Numbered from the stretch's first letter, positions 18,129 through 28,364 are shown. The stretch is 64,000 bases of DNA from Saccharophagus degradans 2-40 (GCF_000013665.1 NC_007912.1:3024501-3088500); one strand, 5' to 3'. Notes: generated from the sequence alone by a model not told the origin. Program-made: numbers and translations.

Positions 18129-18704
18129 ATGACCGAATTTGCCGTCATATTATTAAGCACTGTATTGGTAAACAACTTCGTGCTTGTGCAATTTCTTGGC
18201 CTGTGCCCATTTATGGGGGTTTCCAACAAACTGGAAACAGCCATAGGCATGAGCACGGCCACCACCTTCGTGTTAACTCTGGCGTCTATTTGTAGCTTTA
18301 TGGTTCACAGTTGGGTGCTAGAGCCGCTCGGGCTTACCTACTTAAAAACCATTTCGTTTATTTTGGTTATTGCCGCTGTAGTGCAATTTGCCAAAATGTT
18401 TATTGAAAAAACCAGCCCTCTACTCAATCGAGTGCTGGGCGTGTTTCTACCCCTTATTACCACCAACTGTGCGGTACTCGGCGTAGCATTACAAAACACC
18501 AATCGCGCCCACAACTTTTTAGAATCCACACTCTATGGGTTTGGTGCCGCACTGGGTTTCTCACTTGTTCTTATTCTATTTTCAGCCATGCGCGAACGCC
18601 TTGCCGTTGCCGATGTGCCCACCCCATTTAAAGGGGCAGCAATCGGAATGATAACCGCTGGGTTAATGTCACTCGCATTTATGGGCTTCGCAGGACTCGT
18701 TTAA
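18129..18704 (+). CDS. rnfA: Rnf electron-transport complex subunit A
   Basis: An integral membrane subunit of the ion-translocating ferredoxin:NAD+ oxidoreductase (Rsx in E. coli). 191 residues with about six membrane spans. Conserved elements are [18 protein letters not shown] at the start and [13 protein letters not shown] in the middle; the Cys of each lies in the intramembrane Fe-S site known for RnfA/RnfE. It is the first gene of the operon and rnfB starts seven bases after its stop. Confidence 0.95.
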   Translation: MTEFAVILLSTVLVNNFVLVQFLGLCPFMGVSNKLETAIGMSTATTFVLTLASICSFMVHSWVLEPLGLTYLKTISFILVIAAVVQFAKMFIEKTSPLLNRVLGVFLPLITTNCAVLGVALQNTNRAHNFLESTLYGFGAALGFSLVLILFSAMRERLAVADVPTPFKGAAIGMITAGLMSLAFMGFAGLV

Positions 18705-18710
18705 TACGCC

Positions 18711-19331
18711 ATGTTTGAATTCATATCTTTGTACCCAATTATTAGTGCCCTGCTTGCACTTGGCCTATTAGCTGCCGCCTTTGGTGCGGTACTTGGTTTC
18801 GCTGCCATTAAATTTAAAGTTGAAGGCGACCCACTAGTAGAACAAATTGATGAGCTATTACCACAAACACAGTGTGGCCAATGTGGCCACCCCGGCTGCC
18901 GCCCCTACGCGCAAGCCATTGCAGACGGCGAAGCCATTAACAAATGCCCCCCTGGTGGCCAAAGCACCATCAATAACCTTGCTGATTTACTTGGCATGGA
19001 AGCGCCCACGCTCGATGAAGAACACGGCGAAGAATCTGAAGTACCCAAAGTAGCCTACATTCGCGAAGACGAATGTATTGGCTGTACTAAGTGTATTCAA
19101 GCTTGCCCTGTAGACGCCATTTTGGGTGCGGCCAAGCAAATGCACACAGTAATTGTTTCTGAGTGCACGGGCTGCGACTTGTGCGTTGAGCCATGCCCAG
19201 TAGATTGTATAGACATGCTGCCAGTAGGCACTGGTATTAGCGGTTGGAAATGGGAATTACCCAAACCGGAACTAGCAACCAACATTATTGCCAGTGACCG
19301 CGACACCGCCGAGCAGGAGAACGCAGCATGA
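18711..19331 (+). CDS. rnfB: Rnf complex ferredoxin subunit B
   Basis: 206 residues with an N-terminal membrane anchor (about 1-30). A 4Fe-4S domain follows ([13 protein letters not shown] with a later KCPPGG), then a two-cluster ferredoxin domain ([29 protein letters not shown]). It passes electrons between ferredoxin or its partner and the membrane subunits. Its stop overlaps the rnfC start (ATGA at 19328). Confidence 0.95.
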   Translation: MFEFISLYPIISALLALGLLAAAFGAVLGFAAIKFKVEGDPLVEQIDELLPQTQCGQCGHPGCRPYAQAIADGEAINKCPPGGQSTINNLADLLGMEAPTLDEEHGEESEVPKVAYIREDECIGCTKCIQACPVDAILGAAKQMHTVIVSECTGCDLCVEPCPVDCIDMLPVGTGISGWKWELPKPELATNIIASDRDTAEQENAA

Positions 19332-21565
19332 GAAAAATTTGGGACATTCACGGCGGTATTCACCCCGAAGAAAACAAACACCAGTCCACTGGTACAGCCA
19401 TTGGCTCTATTCCGCTACCGCCAGAAATAATTCTGCCGTTAAACCAACATATTGGTGCGCCGGCAGAAGCTTGCGTAAGTGTTGGCGACAAAGTACTTAA
19501 AGGGCAATTAGTGGCAAAAGCGCAAGGCCTATTTAGCGCCGGTATTCACGCCTCTACATCTGGTGAAGTCATTGCCATTGAAGACCGCGTAGTAACCCAC
19601 CCTTCGGGCATGAGCGCGCAGTGCATAATTATTAAACCCGACGGCGAAGACCGCTGGACCCAACTTGATGCCTGTGAAGACTACGCCCAACTCGATCACG
19701 ACCGTCTCGTACAAAAAATACGCGCAGCGGGTATTGTAGGTATGGGGGGCGCCGGCTTTCCAACGGCTATCAAAGTAAACCCTAAATCGAATAAGCACGT
19801 TAAAACACTTATATTTAACGGCACAGAATGTGAACCCTATATAACCGCCGACGACATGCTAATGCGCGAGCGCGCAGACGATATAGTAAAAGGCGTGCAA
19901 CTTATTGCTCGCTTTATGGGAGAAGTAGAAGAAACCCTTATCGGCATAGAAGACAATAAACCTGAAGCCATTGCAGCAATGCAAAAAGCCGCTGAAGGTA
20001 CAGATATAGAAGTGGTTGTATTCCCCACTAAATATCCATCGGGCGGCGAAAAACAACTCATTCAAATACTTACTGGTAAAGAAGTGCCCTCTGGCGGCTT
20101 ACCCGCAGATATTGGTATTGTGGTGCAAAACGTTGGTACAGCCTTAGCTGCGTATCGCGCTGTGCGTTTTGGCGAGCCATTAATTAGCCGTGTAACCACG
20201 GTGGTGGGTGAAACCCTCACAACCCAACGCAACATCGACGTGCTAATAGGCACCCCACTCTCTTTTGTACTAGAGCAGCACGGGTTTAAAGCAGAAAAGA
20301 AACAGCGCCTTATTATTGGTGGCCCAATGATGGGGTTTGCGGCTAACGATTTTGATGTGCCGGTAGTAAAAACCACTAACTGTATTCTTGCCCCAACACA
20401 AAAAGAGCTCCCCCTGGCGCCACCGGCGCAAGCGTGTATTCGCTGCGGTATGTGTGCAGAGGCCTGCCCCGCAAGTTTGCTTCCGCAACAGTTATTTTGG
20501 TATTCGCAAGCGGAAGATCACGACCGCTTAAAAGCGCACAACTTATTTGACTGCATTGAGTGCGGCGCATGCTCTTATGTATGCCCTTCTAATATTCCAC
20601 TTGTACAATATTACCGTGCCTCTAAGGGCGCTATAAAAATTGCCAATGCCGAAAGAGAAAAATCCGATAAGGCGCGCGTGCGCTTCGAATTCCGCCAAGA
20701 GCGTATAGCCAAAGCAGAAGCCGAAAAAGAAGCCAAACGCTTAGCACGTAAAAAAGCCGCCGAAGAAGCCAAAAAACTACTGGCAGAAAAAGCAGATTCC
20801 CCCGCAGCAGCGAATGAAAAAACAACAAGCAAACCTGGTGCCGCTGCAGCTAAGCCACAAGCGGCAGACCCTGCAACACAAAAGGCAAAATTAGAGCGAG
20901 CGCTCTCGAGCGCGCAAAGCCGCGTAGAACGAGCACAAAAAGCACTGAATGATGAGCAGGAAGAAGCAGATGAAGCGCGCTTAGATTCACTAAGAGCACG
21001 CTTAAAACAAGCAGAACTAAAAGCATCTGAAGCGCAAGCTAAGCTTGATGAATTTGGCAAAGCCCCCGAAGTCACTGTGGGTGGCGAACAAGCCATTAAA
21101 GATAAAATGGCCATGTCGCCCCGCGACAAATTAGAAAAGAATTTAGCATCCTTAAACAAACGTCTAAGTACGGCGCAAGAGCGACTAGCCGAAGCACAAG
21201 CAAATGGCGCAGCCACGGTTGATGCACTGAAAATGGGCGTAGAGAAACTGCAGCAAAAAGTTAACGACGCCGAGCAAGAACTTGCCCAACTAGGCCCAGA
21301 CTCAGCCGCACAAGGTGCAGCCGAAACGGCACCTGCCCTAAGCGCTGCAGAGCAAGCAATAGAAAAAGCCAAAGCAAAAGCGGCCGCGCAGGCTAGTATG
21401 AGCGAAGAAGAAAAAGCGGCGGCTAAACTGGAAGCCCTTAAAGCGCGCTTAGAAAAAGCCCGCGCACGCCTTACAAAGGCCGAAGAAGAGCAAGACGAGA
21501 ATATCGACGCCTTCCGCGCTGGGGTAGAGAAACTGGAACAAAAATTGACAGAACTTTCAAACTAG
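19328..21565 (+). CDS. rnfC: Rnf complex NADH-binding subunit C
   Basis: 745 residues. An N-terminal barrel-sandwich segment precedes the NADH/FMN-binding domain ([28 protein letters not shown]) and two 4Fe-4S motifs ([26 protein letters not shown]). From about residue 450 a highly charged Ala/Lys/Glu-rich tail contains three similar coiled-coil repeats. Comparable long tails occur in E. coli RsxC. An mscS gene follows instead of rnfD. Confidence 0.93.
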   Translation: MRKIWDIHGGIHPEENKHQSTGTAIGSIPLPPEIILPLNQHIGAPAEACVSVGDKVLKGQLVAKAQGLFSAGIHASTSGEVIAIEDRVVTHPSGMSAQCIIIKPDGEDRWTQLDACEDYAQLDHDRLVQKIRAAGIVGMGGAGFPTAIKVNPKSNKHVKTLIFNGTECEPYITADDMLMRERADDIVKGVQLIARFMGEVEETLIGIEDNKPEAIAAMQKAAEGTDIEVVVFPTKYPSGGEKQLIQILTGKEVPSGGLPADIGIVVQNVGTALAAYRAVRFGEPLISRVTTVVGETLTTQRNIDVLIGTPLSFVLEQHGFKAEKKQRLIIGGPMMGFAANDFDVPVVKTTNCILAPTQKELPLAPPAQACIRCGMCAEACPASLLPQQLFWYSQAEDHDRLKAHNLFDCIECGACSYVCPSNIPLVQYYRASKGAIKIANAEREKSDKARVRFEFRQERIAKAEAEKEAKRLARKKAAEEAKKLLAEKADSPAAANEKTTSKPGAAAAKPQAADPATQKAKLERALSSAQSRVERAQKALNDEQEEADEARLDSLRARLKQAELKASEAQAKLDEFGKAPEVTVGGEQAIKDKMAMSPRDKLEKNLASLNKRLSTAQERLAEAQANGAATVDALKMGVEKLQQKVNDAEQELAQLGPDSAAQGAAETAPALSAAEQAIEKAKAKAAAQASMSEEEKAAAKLEALKARLEKARARLTKAEEEQDENIDAFRAGVEKLEQKLTELSN

Positions 21566-21707
21566 AGACCCAATTAACCACTCAGGTAAATAGCCTAGTA
21601 AACAAAAGTTGTAACACCACAATCACGTTCAGCACCAACAATAGCGAAACTGCACTCAAGCATTACGGCTTGGGGCAATTTTCATTCCACATGTCGAGGA
21701 AGACAAT

Positions 21708-22547
21708 ATGAAAGATAAAATTATCGCTTTTTTTGAAAGCGGCGACTGGCTTACCACCCTTGAGCCTATTGCCATCAATTTTGCCGTTGCCTTAGCCATA
21801 TTTATCATTGGTGGCTGGGTAGTAAGCCAGATAATGCGCGTTATCGATAAGATGATGAACCTGCGCAAAATCGACGAAGCCCTGCAAGGCTTTTTACAGG
21901 CGATAATTCGCACTGTATTTAAGTTTGTTGTACTGCTTATTGCCGTTGAGCAATTAGGTATAGACACCACCTCACTACTCGCTTTACTCGGTGCGGCAGG
22001 TCTAGCTGTTGGCTTGGCTCTTAAAGATTCGCTCTCGAGCTTTGCTGCCGGCGTAATGCTTATTATGTTTAAGCCTTTCACCATTGGTAACTTTGTAGAA
22101 GCTGGCGGTGTTGCGGGTGTTGTAGAGCGCATAACCGTGTTTAACACTATTTTCCGTACTGGCGACAACAAAGAAATTATTGTGCCTAACGCCCAAATAT
22201 ACGGTGGCACAATTATTAATTATTCCGCTAAACCAACCCGCCGCATTGATTTAATAATGGGTATTGGTTATGGCGACGACATGAAGAAAGCCCGCGAAGT
22301 TATTCTGCAAGTAATTGCCAACGAAGAGCGCGTATTAAAAGACCCAGAACCAGTAGTAGCTGTACACGAGTTGGGCGAAAGCAGCGTGAACTTTGTGGTG
22401 CGCCCCTGGGTTAACACGGCAGATTACTGGCCTGTGTACTGGGCACTCACCGAAAACATTAAAGCTGCATTCGACGAAAACAATATCTCTATTCCGTTCC
22501 CGCAACGCGATGTGCATATTTTCCAAGAAAGTGTTCAAGAGAAGTAA
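21708..22547 (+). CDS. mscS: small-conductance mechanosensitive channel
   Basis: 279 residues (E. coli MscS has 286). Three N-terminal membrane spans include the pore helix TM3 with its Gly/Ala ridge (LLGAAGLAVGLALKDSLSSFAAG). The beta domain (FKPFTIGNFVEAGGVAGVVERI, NAQIYGGTIINYS) and the C-terminal mixed domain follow. It releases solutes on hypo-osmotic shock. A strong GAGGAA site precedes the ATG. It lies on the same strand inside the rnf cluster, 142 bases after rnfC and 64 before rnfD. Confidence 0.93.
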   Translation: MKDKIIAFFESGDWLTTLEPIAINFAVALAIFIIGGWVVSQIMRVIDKMMNLRKIDEALQGFLQAIIRTVFKFVVLLIAVEQLGIDTTSLLALLGAAGLAVGLALKDSLSSFAAGVMLIMFKPFTIGNFVEAGGVAGVVERITVFNTIFRTGDNKEIIVPNAQIYGGTIINYSAKPTRRIDLIMGIGYGDDMKKAREVILQVIANEERVLKDPEPVVAVHELGESSVNFVVRPWVNTADYWPVYWALTENIKAAFDENNISIPFPQRDVHIFQESVQEK

Positions 22548-22555
22548 TTACAGCT

Positions 22556-22574
22556 CGGGGTGCCAGCCACCCCG
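22556..22574 (+). terminator. GC hairpin between mscS and rnfD
   Basis: CGGGGTG pairs with CACCCCG around CCAGC, nine bases past the mscS stop. No T-run follows, so it may be an mRNA-stabilising or weak termination hairpin rather than a full terminator. Confidence 0.4.
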
Positions 22575-22611
22575 CTTTACCACCCAATTTTAATTTGCAA
22601 CGATAAAACCC

Positions 22612-23685
22612 ATGGCACTATTTAAAATAACCTCTCCACACGCAACCAAAGCTGGCGACACTGGCACTGTAATGCGTTGCGTTTTATTGGCTACCCTGCC
22701 AGGGCTAGTTGCATTAACCGCATTCTTTGGTATTGGCTCTATTATTAACGTAATACTTGCCTGTACCTTTGCCGTTGCCTTTGAAAGCGCCGCGCTGGCA
22801 CTGCGCAATCGCCCCATTGCATTTTACCTTAAAGATTTTAGTGCAATTGTAACCGCTGTACTGCTAGCGCTTGCACTTCCACCCTACGCGCCGTGGTGGC
22901 TGGTAGCGGTTGGCGTATTCTTCGCAATTGTTGTAGCTAAACATTTATACGGTGGCTTGGGTTATAACCCGTTCAACCCCGCTATGGTTGGCTATGTTGT
23001 ACTGCTTATCTCGTTCCCCTTAGAAATGACCATGTGGGCAGCCCCCGTTTCTGCGCTAGGCGACGGCGGTCATTTACCTTCGCTGGGTGACGCGCTTGCA
23101 AAAGTATTTATGGGCGTTGAATTTGTTAGCGGTGAGCTAGATGGCTATACCGCCGCCACCCCGTTAGATGTTCTGCGCCAAAACAGCAGTTTATTACTGC
23201 CCGATTTATACACGCAAAGCCCGGCCTTTGCCCAAGCCAAGTGGGCTGGTGCCGGCTGGGAATGGGTAAACCTAATGTTTTTAGCCGGCGGCGCTTACTT
23301 GCTGTACATGCGTGTTTTTACATGGCACGCACCGGTAAGCATGTTGGCTACCCTAGGCATATTAGCGGCTCTTTTCTACGATGGCGGCAGCTCTGCAAGC
23401 TTGGGTTCCCCGCTTTTTCACTGGTTATCTGGCGCCACTATGCTGGGTGCGTTTTTTATTGTTACCGATCCGGTAACGTCTGCGGTAAGTACACGTGGCC
23501 GAATTATTTACGGTGCACTTATTGGTTTAGTTGTGTTTGTGATTCGCAGCTGGGGCAACTACCCCGATGGCGTAGCCTTCGCAGTACTACTTATGAATTT
23601 TGCCGCGCCCTTTATTGATTACTACACTCAACCCCGCACCTATGGCCATAAGAAGCCAACGGTTGCCACTAAAAAAGCCGAGTAA
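22612..23685 (+). CDS. rnfD: Rnf complex membrane subunit D (covalent FMN)
   Basis: 357 residues with about nine to ten membrane spans in an NqrB/RnfD fold. GYNPFNPAMVGYVVL and a TDPVT motif near the C-terminus are family hallmarks. The GYTAATPLD segment (T183) matches the site where ApbE attaches FMN by a phosphodiester bond. It may depend on transcription through mscS. Confidence 0.94.
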   Translation: MALFKITSPHATKAGDTGTVMRCVLLATLPGLVALTAFFGIGSIINVILACTFAVAFESAALALRNRPIAFYLKDFSAIVTAVLLALALPPYAPWWLVAVGVFFAIVVAKHLYGGLGYNPFNPAMVGYVVLLISFPLEMTMWAAPVSALGDGGHLPSLGDALAKVFMGVEFVSGELDGYTAATPLDVLRQNSSLLLPDLYTQSPAFAQAKWAGAGWEWVNLMFLAGGAYLLYMRVFTWHAPVSMLATLGILAALFYDGGSSASLGSPLFHWLSGATMLGAFFIVTDPVTSAVSTRGRIIYGALIGLVVFVIRSWGNYPDGVAFAVLLMNFAAPFIDYYTQPRTYGHKKPTVATKKAE

Positions 23686-23688
23686 GCC

Positions 23689-24336
23689 GTGTTAGGAAAG
23701 TCTATAACTAAAAACAGTGTGATTTTAGGCGGGTTCGCCTTGGTTACCGCAGCGATTTTGGCCTTTACCTTCCAAGCAACTGCAGAAAAAATTGCAGAGC
23801 AAGAGAAGCGAGCAGCAGAAAAAGCCCTACTACAAATAGTGCCGCGCGAGCGTCACGATAACGATATGCTGTCAGATACATTAACCTTCTCGGCTGAGCA
23901 ATCTGCTGTATTAGGTGTAAAAGGCCCTGTGGATGTCCACCTTGCTAAACTCGATGGCGAATTGGTTGCTGCAATCATTCCAGCGATCGCGCCAGATGGT
24001 TACAGTGGAGAAATTAAACTTATTGTTGGTGTAAATGCCGATGGGTCGGTTGCCGGTGTACGCGTACTCGCCCACAAAGAAACCCCTGGGCTAGGCGACA
24101 AAGTAGACCTAAACAAAAGCGACTGGGTATTAAGCTTTACCGGTAAATCACTACTTAACCCAACAGCCAACAAGTGGAAAGTAAAGAAAGATGGCGGTGA
24201 ATTTGATCAATTTACCGGCGCAACCATTACACCGCGCGCAGTAGTAAAACGCGTTCAACACGTTTTGGAATTTTTCGAAGCCAACAAAGCTGCTCTCACC
24301 CAAAACACACCCGCTGCACCTGCAGCTATAAACTAA
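23689..24336 (+). CDS. rnfG: Rnf complex subunit G (covalent FMN)
   Basis: 215 residues with a GTG start three bases after the rnfD stop. There is one N-terminal membrane anchor (about 11-30) and a periplasmic FMN-binding domain. The flavinylation motif is FTGATIT, with T179 as the likely FMN-bearing threonine. It shuttles electrons between RnfD and the other membrane subunits. Confidence 0.93.
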   Translation: MLGKSITKNSVILGGFALVTAAILAFTFQATAEKIAEQEKRAAEKALLQIVPRERHDNDMLSDTLTFSAEQSAVLGVKGPVDVHLAKLDGELVAAIIPAIAPDGYSGEIKLIVGVNADGSVAGVRVLAHKETPGLGDKVDLNKSDWVLSFTGKSLLNPTANKWKVKKDGGEFDQFTGATITPRAVVKRVQHVLEFFEANKAALTQNTPAAPAAIN

Positions 24337-24352
24337 ATAGCGTTAATTGATT

Positions 24353-25063
24353 ATGGCAACTTACAGCGAAATCACCTCTAACGGCTTGTGGAAAAACAAC
24401 CCCGCGCTGGTACAACTTTTGGGTTTATGCCCACTTCTAGCGGTAACTGGCTCGGTAGTAAATGCTCTTGGTTTAGGCTTGGCAACCCTGCTTGTACTCA
24501 TTGGGTCTAACGTTGCGGTTTCGTTAATTCGCAATGCAGTTAGCGATGCTGTGCGCTTACCGGCCTTTGTGATGATTATTGCTGCCTTTACCACCTGCAC
24601 CGAATTAGTGATGCAGGCATTTACTTTCGAGCTTTATCAAATACTAGGTATTTTTATTCCGCTTATTGTTACCAACTGCTCTATTCTCGGCCGCGCCGAT
24701 GCCTTTGCCAGTAAAAACAAAGTACTGCCTTCAGCAGTAGACGGTTTTATGATGGGTATGGGCTTTTTACTAGTGTTACTGGTAATTGGCGCAGTACGCG
24801 AAATTATTGGCAACGGCACACTTTTCGAAAACATGCATTTGTTGTTTGGTGAAGCGGCGCGCAACTGGCGACTGGATTTATTTGGTGAAGGCTATAAAGG
24901 CTTTTTGGTGGCGGTATTACCACCCGGCGCATTCTTAGTTACAGGCCTATTAATTGCCGTTAAAAATATGGTGGATGCAGAATTAAAACGCCGCGAAGAT
25001 GCGCGTAAAGCCAAACCGGTAAAAGGCTCTAAACGCGTGCGTACTACAGGCCAAATCGCTTAA
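24353..25063 (+). CDS. rnfE: Rnf complex subunit E
   Basis: About 236 residues from the ATG at 24353; a TTG two codons upstream is a poorer start. It is a membrane protein paralogous to RnfA, with [19 protein letters not shown] and [16 protein letters not shown] carrying the two conserved cysteines. It is the last gene of the operon; the nth gene that often follows in enterobacteria is absent. Confidence 0.94.
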   Translation: MATYSEITSNGLWKNNPALVQLLGLCPLLAVTGSVVNALGLGLATLLVLIGSNVAVSLIRNAVSDAVRLPAFVMIIAAFTTCTELVMQAFTFELYQILGIFIPLIVTNCSILGRADAFASKNKVLPSAVDGFMMGMGFLLVLLVIGAVREIIGNGTLFENMHLLFGEAARNWRLDLFGEGYKGFLVAVLPPGAFLVTGLLIAVKNMVDAELKRREDARKAKPVKGSKRVRTTGQIA

Positions 25064-25123
25064 GCATCATCTTTTGGCACTGCTTTCTTATAGGCCCCCG
25101 CTTTCTTTTGTGCCCCACTTTTT

Positions 25124-25147
25124 AAGGCCCTAGCTAACTAGGGCCTT
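25124..25147. terminator. perfect hairpin after rnfE
   Basis: AAGGCCCTAG / CTAGGGCCTT is a 10-bp perfect stem with a CTAA loop, between rnfE and a convergent small gene. The T-tract is weak on both sides, so termination is probable but not textbook. Confidence 0.55.
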
Positions 25148-25185
25148 ACTTCTACCAGCTACAATTACCTACTAGTAATAAATAA

Positions 25186-25524
25186 CTAAATAATATCTAA
25201 CATTTTTGCAGCCCATAAAACGGCGCCCACGCACAATGCCGCTGCGTATAGCACTGCCCCCGTCACTAAGCTGGCAACATCAACTTGATAAACCCACGCC
25301 ATCACATTATGTGCAATATCCAACATTGGCATTTGTGCGATCAATACACACATCACTACAGCAATTAGCGCATATAACACCAAGAATGGCGATTTAAACC
25401 GACGAGGTTTGCTTACTTTCAACCCAGCAGTGACCGAATCGGTAAAGCCGTCGTCAGGTATATAAGGGCTCGCCCCTCGCAATTGCCGAGCAAGCATTTT
25501 TTCAAAATCATCACTCTCGTTCAT
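25186..25524 (-). CDS. small membrane protein, candidate anti-sigma factor
   Basis: 112 residues. The N-terminal 45 residues are charged and cytoplasmic-like, and two hydrophobic spans follow (about 47-65 and 83-108). I do not recognise a named family. Its place directly after an ECF sigma gene on the same strand and its soluble-head/membrane-tail layout suggest a cognate anti-sigma factor. This is inference; no zinc-binding HxxxCxxC motif is present. Confidence 0.6.
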   Translation of the reverse strand: MNESDDFEKMLARQLRGASPYIPDDGFTDSVTAGLKVSKPRRFKSPFLVLYALIAVVMCVLIAQMPMLDIAHNVMAWVYQVDVASLVTGAVLYAAALCVGAVLWAAKMLDII

Positions 25525-25621
25525 AATTACCTACCCAGGTTCTCAATCAAACCTTTTGCAATCACTAATTTCTAACATGCTAGCTGCTAACTGTAAGCTG
25601 TCCACTATTCGCTAAACCACC

Positions 25622-26161
25622 CTATCCCTGCTCCCAACTCGCCAACGATACTTTAAGCTTAGCTTTAGCCCGATTAACATGGGTCTTTAAGGTCCCCAAA
25701 GGTACGCCCATAACTTGCGCGGCTTCGTCGTGGGAAAAGCCCTCTTCAAAACACAGCTGCACGGCTATGCGCTGCGGCTCAGTTAATACCTGCATTGCGC
25801 GCGTTATATCTTCGCTAGCAGCAAATTGATGCAACTCGCACGCCTCGGCGGCGATGTCGGGTTGCTCATCTATATTGCACCAATCTAGTTTTTTCTTTCG
25901 CCATTTAGACGCAGCCACATTAAACACAATGCGATACAGCCACACAGAAAATTTAGCATCACCGCGAAATGCGGCAAGTGCCATATAGGCTTTGATAAAC
26001 GCCTCTTGAGCAAGGTCGTCGGCTAAGTGTTCGTCGCCGTTACACAATCTCCGCGCCCAACTGCGCACCTGCGACTGATGCTTTCTCACAAGTTGCGAGA
26101 AAGCATGCTGGTCGCCATTGGCTTGCACTCGGGCAATGAGGGTTTGATCGGAGATTGTCAC
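25622..26161 (-). CDS. ECF sigma-70 family RNA polymerase sigma factor
   Basis: 179 residues from a GTG start, with region 2 (DDLAQEAFIKAYMALAAF, FSVWLYRIVFNVAASKWRK) and region 4 (LTEPQRIAVQLCFEEGFSHDEAAQVMGVPLGTLKTHVNRAKAKL). It is of the RpoE/SigW-like kind rather than FecI-like. It follows the DUF6249-like gene by only seven bases and precedes the small membrane protein, forming a three-gene unit. Its target promoters cannot be told from this window. Confidence 0.87.
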   Translation of the reverse strand: MTISDQTLIARVQANGDQHAFSQLVRKHQSQVRSWARRLCNGDEHLADDLAQEAFIKAYMALAAFRGDAKFSVWLYRIVFNVAASKWRKKKLDWCNIDEQPDIAAEACELHQFAASEDITRAMQVLTEPQRIAVQLCFEEGFSHDEAAQVMGVPLGTLKTHVNRAKAKLKVSLASWEQG

Positions 26162-26168
26162 AGCTCGG

Positions 26169-26828
26169 TTACCCTTGCTTGGCCGATAATTTCCAAATAG
26201 CTAGCTGAGCTAAACCAATACCTATAGGAATAAAACCTATTGTGGCTACACTGAAACCCGCAATAAACAGCAAAAATAACCCAAGCCCAAAGCCCAAGCC
26301 TACATTTTTAAAGCCGCGGCGCATATATCGTACGGGGTCGGCCTCTTCGCCTTGAAACAACTCTAGCGGCACTTCTTGGCCCGCTTCCACCACCTTAGCA
26401 ATAGCCTCGCGCTGGATAGATGCCACACGCACCTTGGCTCGGTAATGGCAAATAATAAGTACCACCAGCAATACCAACGGGCTGAGTATACCCAGCACCA
26501 CAGCAACCAAGCCTATGGTTAAACCAAACCGCTCTGCAGCACCTAAGTTTTCTTGATTTGCGTGATCCCAAGGAGCGCGAAAATCCATGCTGGGTGCGCT
26601 AGGTGCAGCGGGAATATTCTCCCCTTCGGTTAAGTAATGGCTTAAATCTTTCGTGTCTGACGACTGGGAGCCATATACTAGCTGCGCTTTAGGGGCTTGC
26701 GCAGGCGCAGGAGGCTCTTCGCCCTGCTGCGCTTGTACTGGCACCCATATTAAGCAACAGCCTACCAGCGCCGCCATAAGCGGCTTTAACACGATACGTT
26801 TAACACGTTGTAGTATTGCATCTTTCAT
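26169..26828 (-). CDS. membrane protein, DUF6249-like
   Basis: 219 residues with an N-terminal signal or anchor segment (ending VPVQAQ), a Gln/Pro-rich linker, one span at about 100-128 with a basic segment after it, and a pair of Gly-rich spans near the C-terminus (about 175-212). The pattern resembles the DUF6249 family, which often sits beside ECF sigma genes. It is first in the sigma operon. The function is unknown; an envelope sensor or sigma-controlled product is plausible. Confidence 0.6.
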   Translation of the reverse strand: MKDAILQRVKRIVLKPLMAALVGCCLIWVPVQAQQGEEPPAPAQAPKAQLVYGSQSSDTKDLSHYLTEGENIPAAPSAPSMDFRAPWDHANQENLGAAERFGLTIGLVAVVLGILSPLVLLVVLIICHYRAKVRVASIQREAIAKVVEAGQEVPLELFQGEEADPVRYMRRGFKNVGLGFGLGLFLLFIAGFSVATIGFIPIGIGLAQLAIWKLSAKQG

Positions 26829-27018
26829 TTCAAACCCTCGTAGTAACTGAACTCACCTACTAAGATGCTGCTCGCAGCGATATTAGATTCAACTTTTATA
26901 ATTATTTTGCACCTACGCCTTAGGGCATTATCGAAACAAATTAGCTATGCAGGTTTTAACCATGCGAAGTAGAGCTAAAGAGTAGAGAAAGGCCAGTGTA
27001 GCAGCCGAAGCGCTATGG

Positions 27019-27876
27019 CTAAGTAATGCCACTTGCGTATTCACTAGGAGTAACACCAACCATGGTTTTAAACACGCGATTAAAATGTGCCTGATCGTAA
27101 TAGCCCATGCGATTGGCCAAGTGAACAAGCTGCTCCTGCGGTTGTTTATCTAGCTCTGCCAGCACTTCAAACAAGCGATACCGACAAATCGTCCACTTAG
27201 CGCTAACCCCTATATAGTCGGCAAATAACCGCTGTAATTTTCTAACAGAAATAGAAAACTGCTCAGCCAGCTGCTCCACTTGCACAATGGCTCGATTGGC
27301 TTCAATCGCCTCCACTAATTTGCCCGCCAGTAACGCATCACTGCTTAATGGCTGCGCCACGGCCAACACCGCTTGCTCTATATCTTGAATGGCCTGACTC
27401 AAATTATCTTCACGTACTCGTTCATCTAAGGCAGATTGGGTAAGCGGCAAAATACGCTCAACGGGCGAATACACATCGTTCAACAGCTTGGGCTTTACAC
27501 TCAATAAATGTGCGAGCGCGCCGAAATTAAATCGACAACCCAACACCTGCCCCTTGCCATGTAACTTATACTCAAACCGGCGTGTATGAACCCCCATAAT
27601 GCCGCTATTAAGAAATGGATTCACAATTAAATGTTGCGCAGGGTGAGGTAGGTTTTGCTGGGTGTATGCGGGCTGATTGGCTAAATCCCAGCGAACTTCC
27701 CAAAAATAAGCAATCCACTGGGTTAATGCGGGGCTTGGTGGGTGGTGATACAGTTGAAAATGCTGGGTGCTAAGCGCGGGCTGAATAAGGCCCTTGGCCG
27801 GCGCTGTAACTGAGCTATTGTTAAGCATGTTGTTATTGATATTGCTATTAATAGTGTGATGAATGTGGTTGGGCAT
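27019..27876 (-). CDS. AraC-family transcriptional regulator
   Basis: 285 residues. The N-terminal part (about 35-150) resembles a DUF6597-type sensory domain. The C-terminal 100 residues carry two helix-turn-helix motifs (VEQLAEQFSISVRKLQRLFADYIGVSAK and LVHLANRMGYYDQAHFNRVFKTMVGVTPSEY). The first 28 residues are Asn/His-rich and could reflect a start too far upstream; M17 is an alternative. It is divergent from the DUF3224 gene across 104 bases, a usual layout for a local regulator and its target. Confidence 0.85.
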   Translation of the reverse strand: MPNHIHHTINSNINNNMLNNSSVTAPAKGLIQPALSTQHFQLYHHPPSPALTQWIAYFWEVRWDLANQPAYTQQNLPHPAQHLIVNPFLNSGIMGVHTRRFEYKLHGKGQVLGCRFNFGALAHLLSVKPKLLNDVYSPVERILPLTQSALDERVREDNLSQAIQDIEQAVLAVAQPLSSDALLAGKLVEAIEANRAIVQVEQLAEQFSISVRKLQRLFADYIGVSAKWTICRYRLFEVLAELDKQPQEQLVHLANRMGYYDQAHFNRVFKTMVGVTPSEYASGIT

Positions 27877-27980
27877 AGCGTGTCGTGTTTTTACAAGGTT
27901 TAAGCTAGCCTAACCTGTATGATTACAAATATAAACCTCGCACACCTACCGCCAAAAGCACATTTGAATAAGGGAGTACC

Positions 27981-28364
27981 ATGCAAATAAAAGGCACATT
28001 TAACGTAAGCCAATGGCAAGAAACTACACACGTAGAAGCCCCGCGAAAAATGAGTAGCGCTAAAGTTCAATATCAACTTGCAGGCGACATAGAGGGCGTA
28101 ACCGATATTGTTTACGCCATGTGCTACCTCAGTGAAAGCCAAGCCGTTTTTCAGGGGGTGCACCAAGTAAGCGCCATAATAAACGGTAAAAAAGGCACAT
28201 TTGCCATGCTAGAAAACGGCGAATTTATCGCCCCTGCCACAAGTGGCACTTGGCAAATAGTAAAAGGGTCGGGTACCGAAGAATTAACGAATATTGCCGG
28301 TGAAGGAACGTTTAAAGCCGAGCATGGCGGCGAAATGAAATACGAGCTAAATATTAGGGTTTAA
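27981..28364 (+). CDS. DUF3224 domain protein
   Basis: 127 residues of beta-rich sequence with the DUF3224 pattern (KGTFNVSQW, KMSSAKVQYQLAGDIEG, FAMLENGEF, EGTFKAEHGGE). It has no signal peptide and is presumably a small cytoplasmic barrel related to allene-oxide-cyclase-like folds. The function is unknown. It faces the AraC regulator and is probably under its control. Confidence 0.75.
   Translation: MQIKGTFNVSQWQETTHVEAPRKMSSAKVQYQLAGDIEGVTDIVYAMCYLSESQAVFQGVHQVSAIINGKKGTFAMLENGEFIAPATSGTWQIVKGSGTEELTNIAGEGTFKAEHGGEMKYELNIRV

Noticed and set aside
20611-21372. 253-residue frame opposite rnfC
   Set aside because: It is the antisense image of the Ala/Lys/Glu-rich RnfC tail and gives a Ser/Ala/Cys-rich sequence with no domain.
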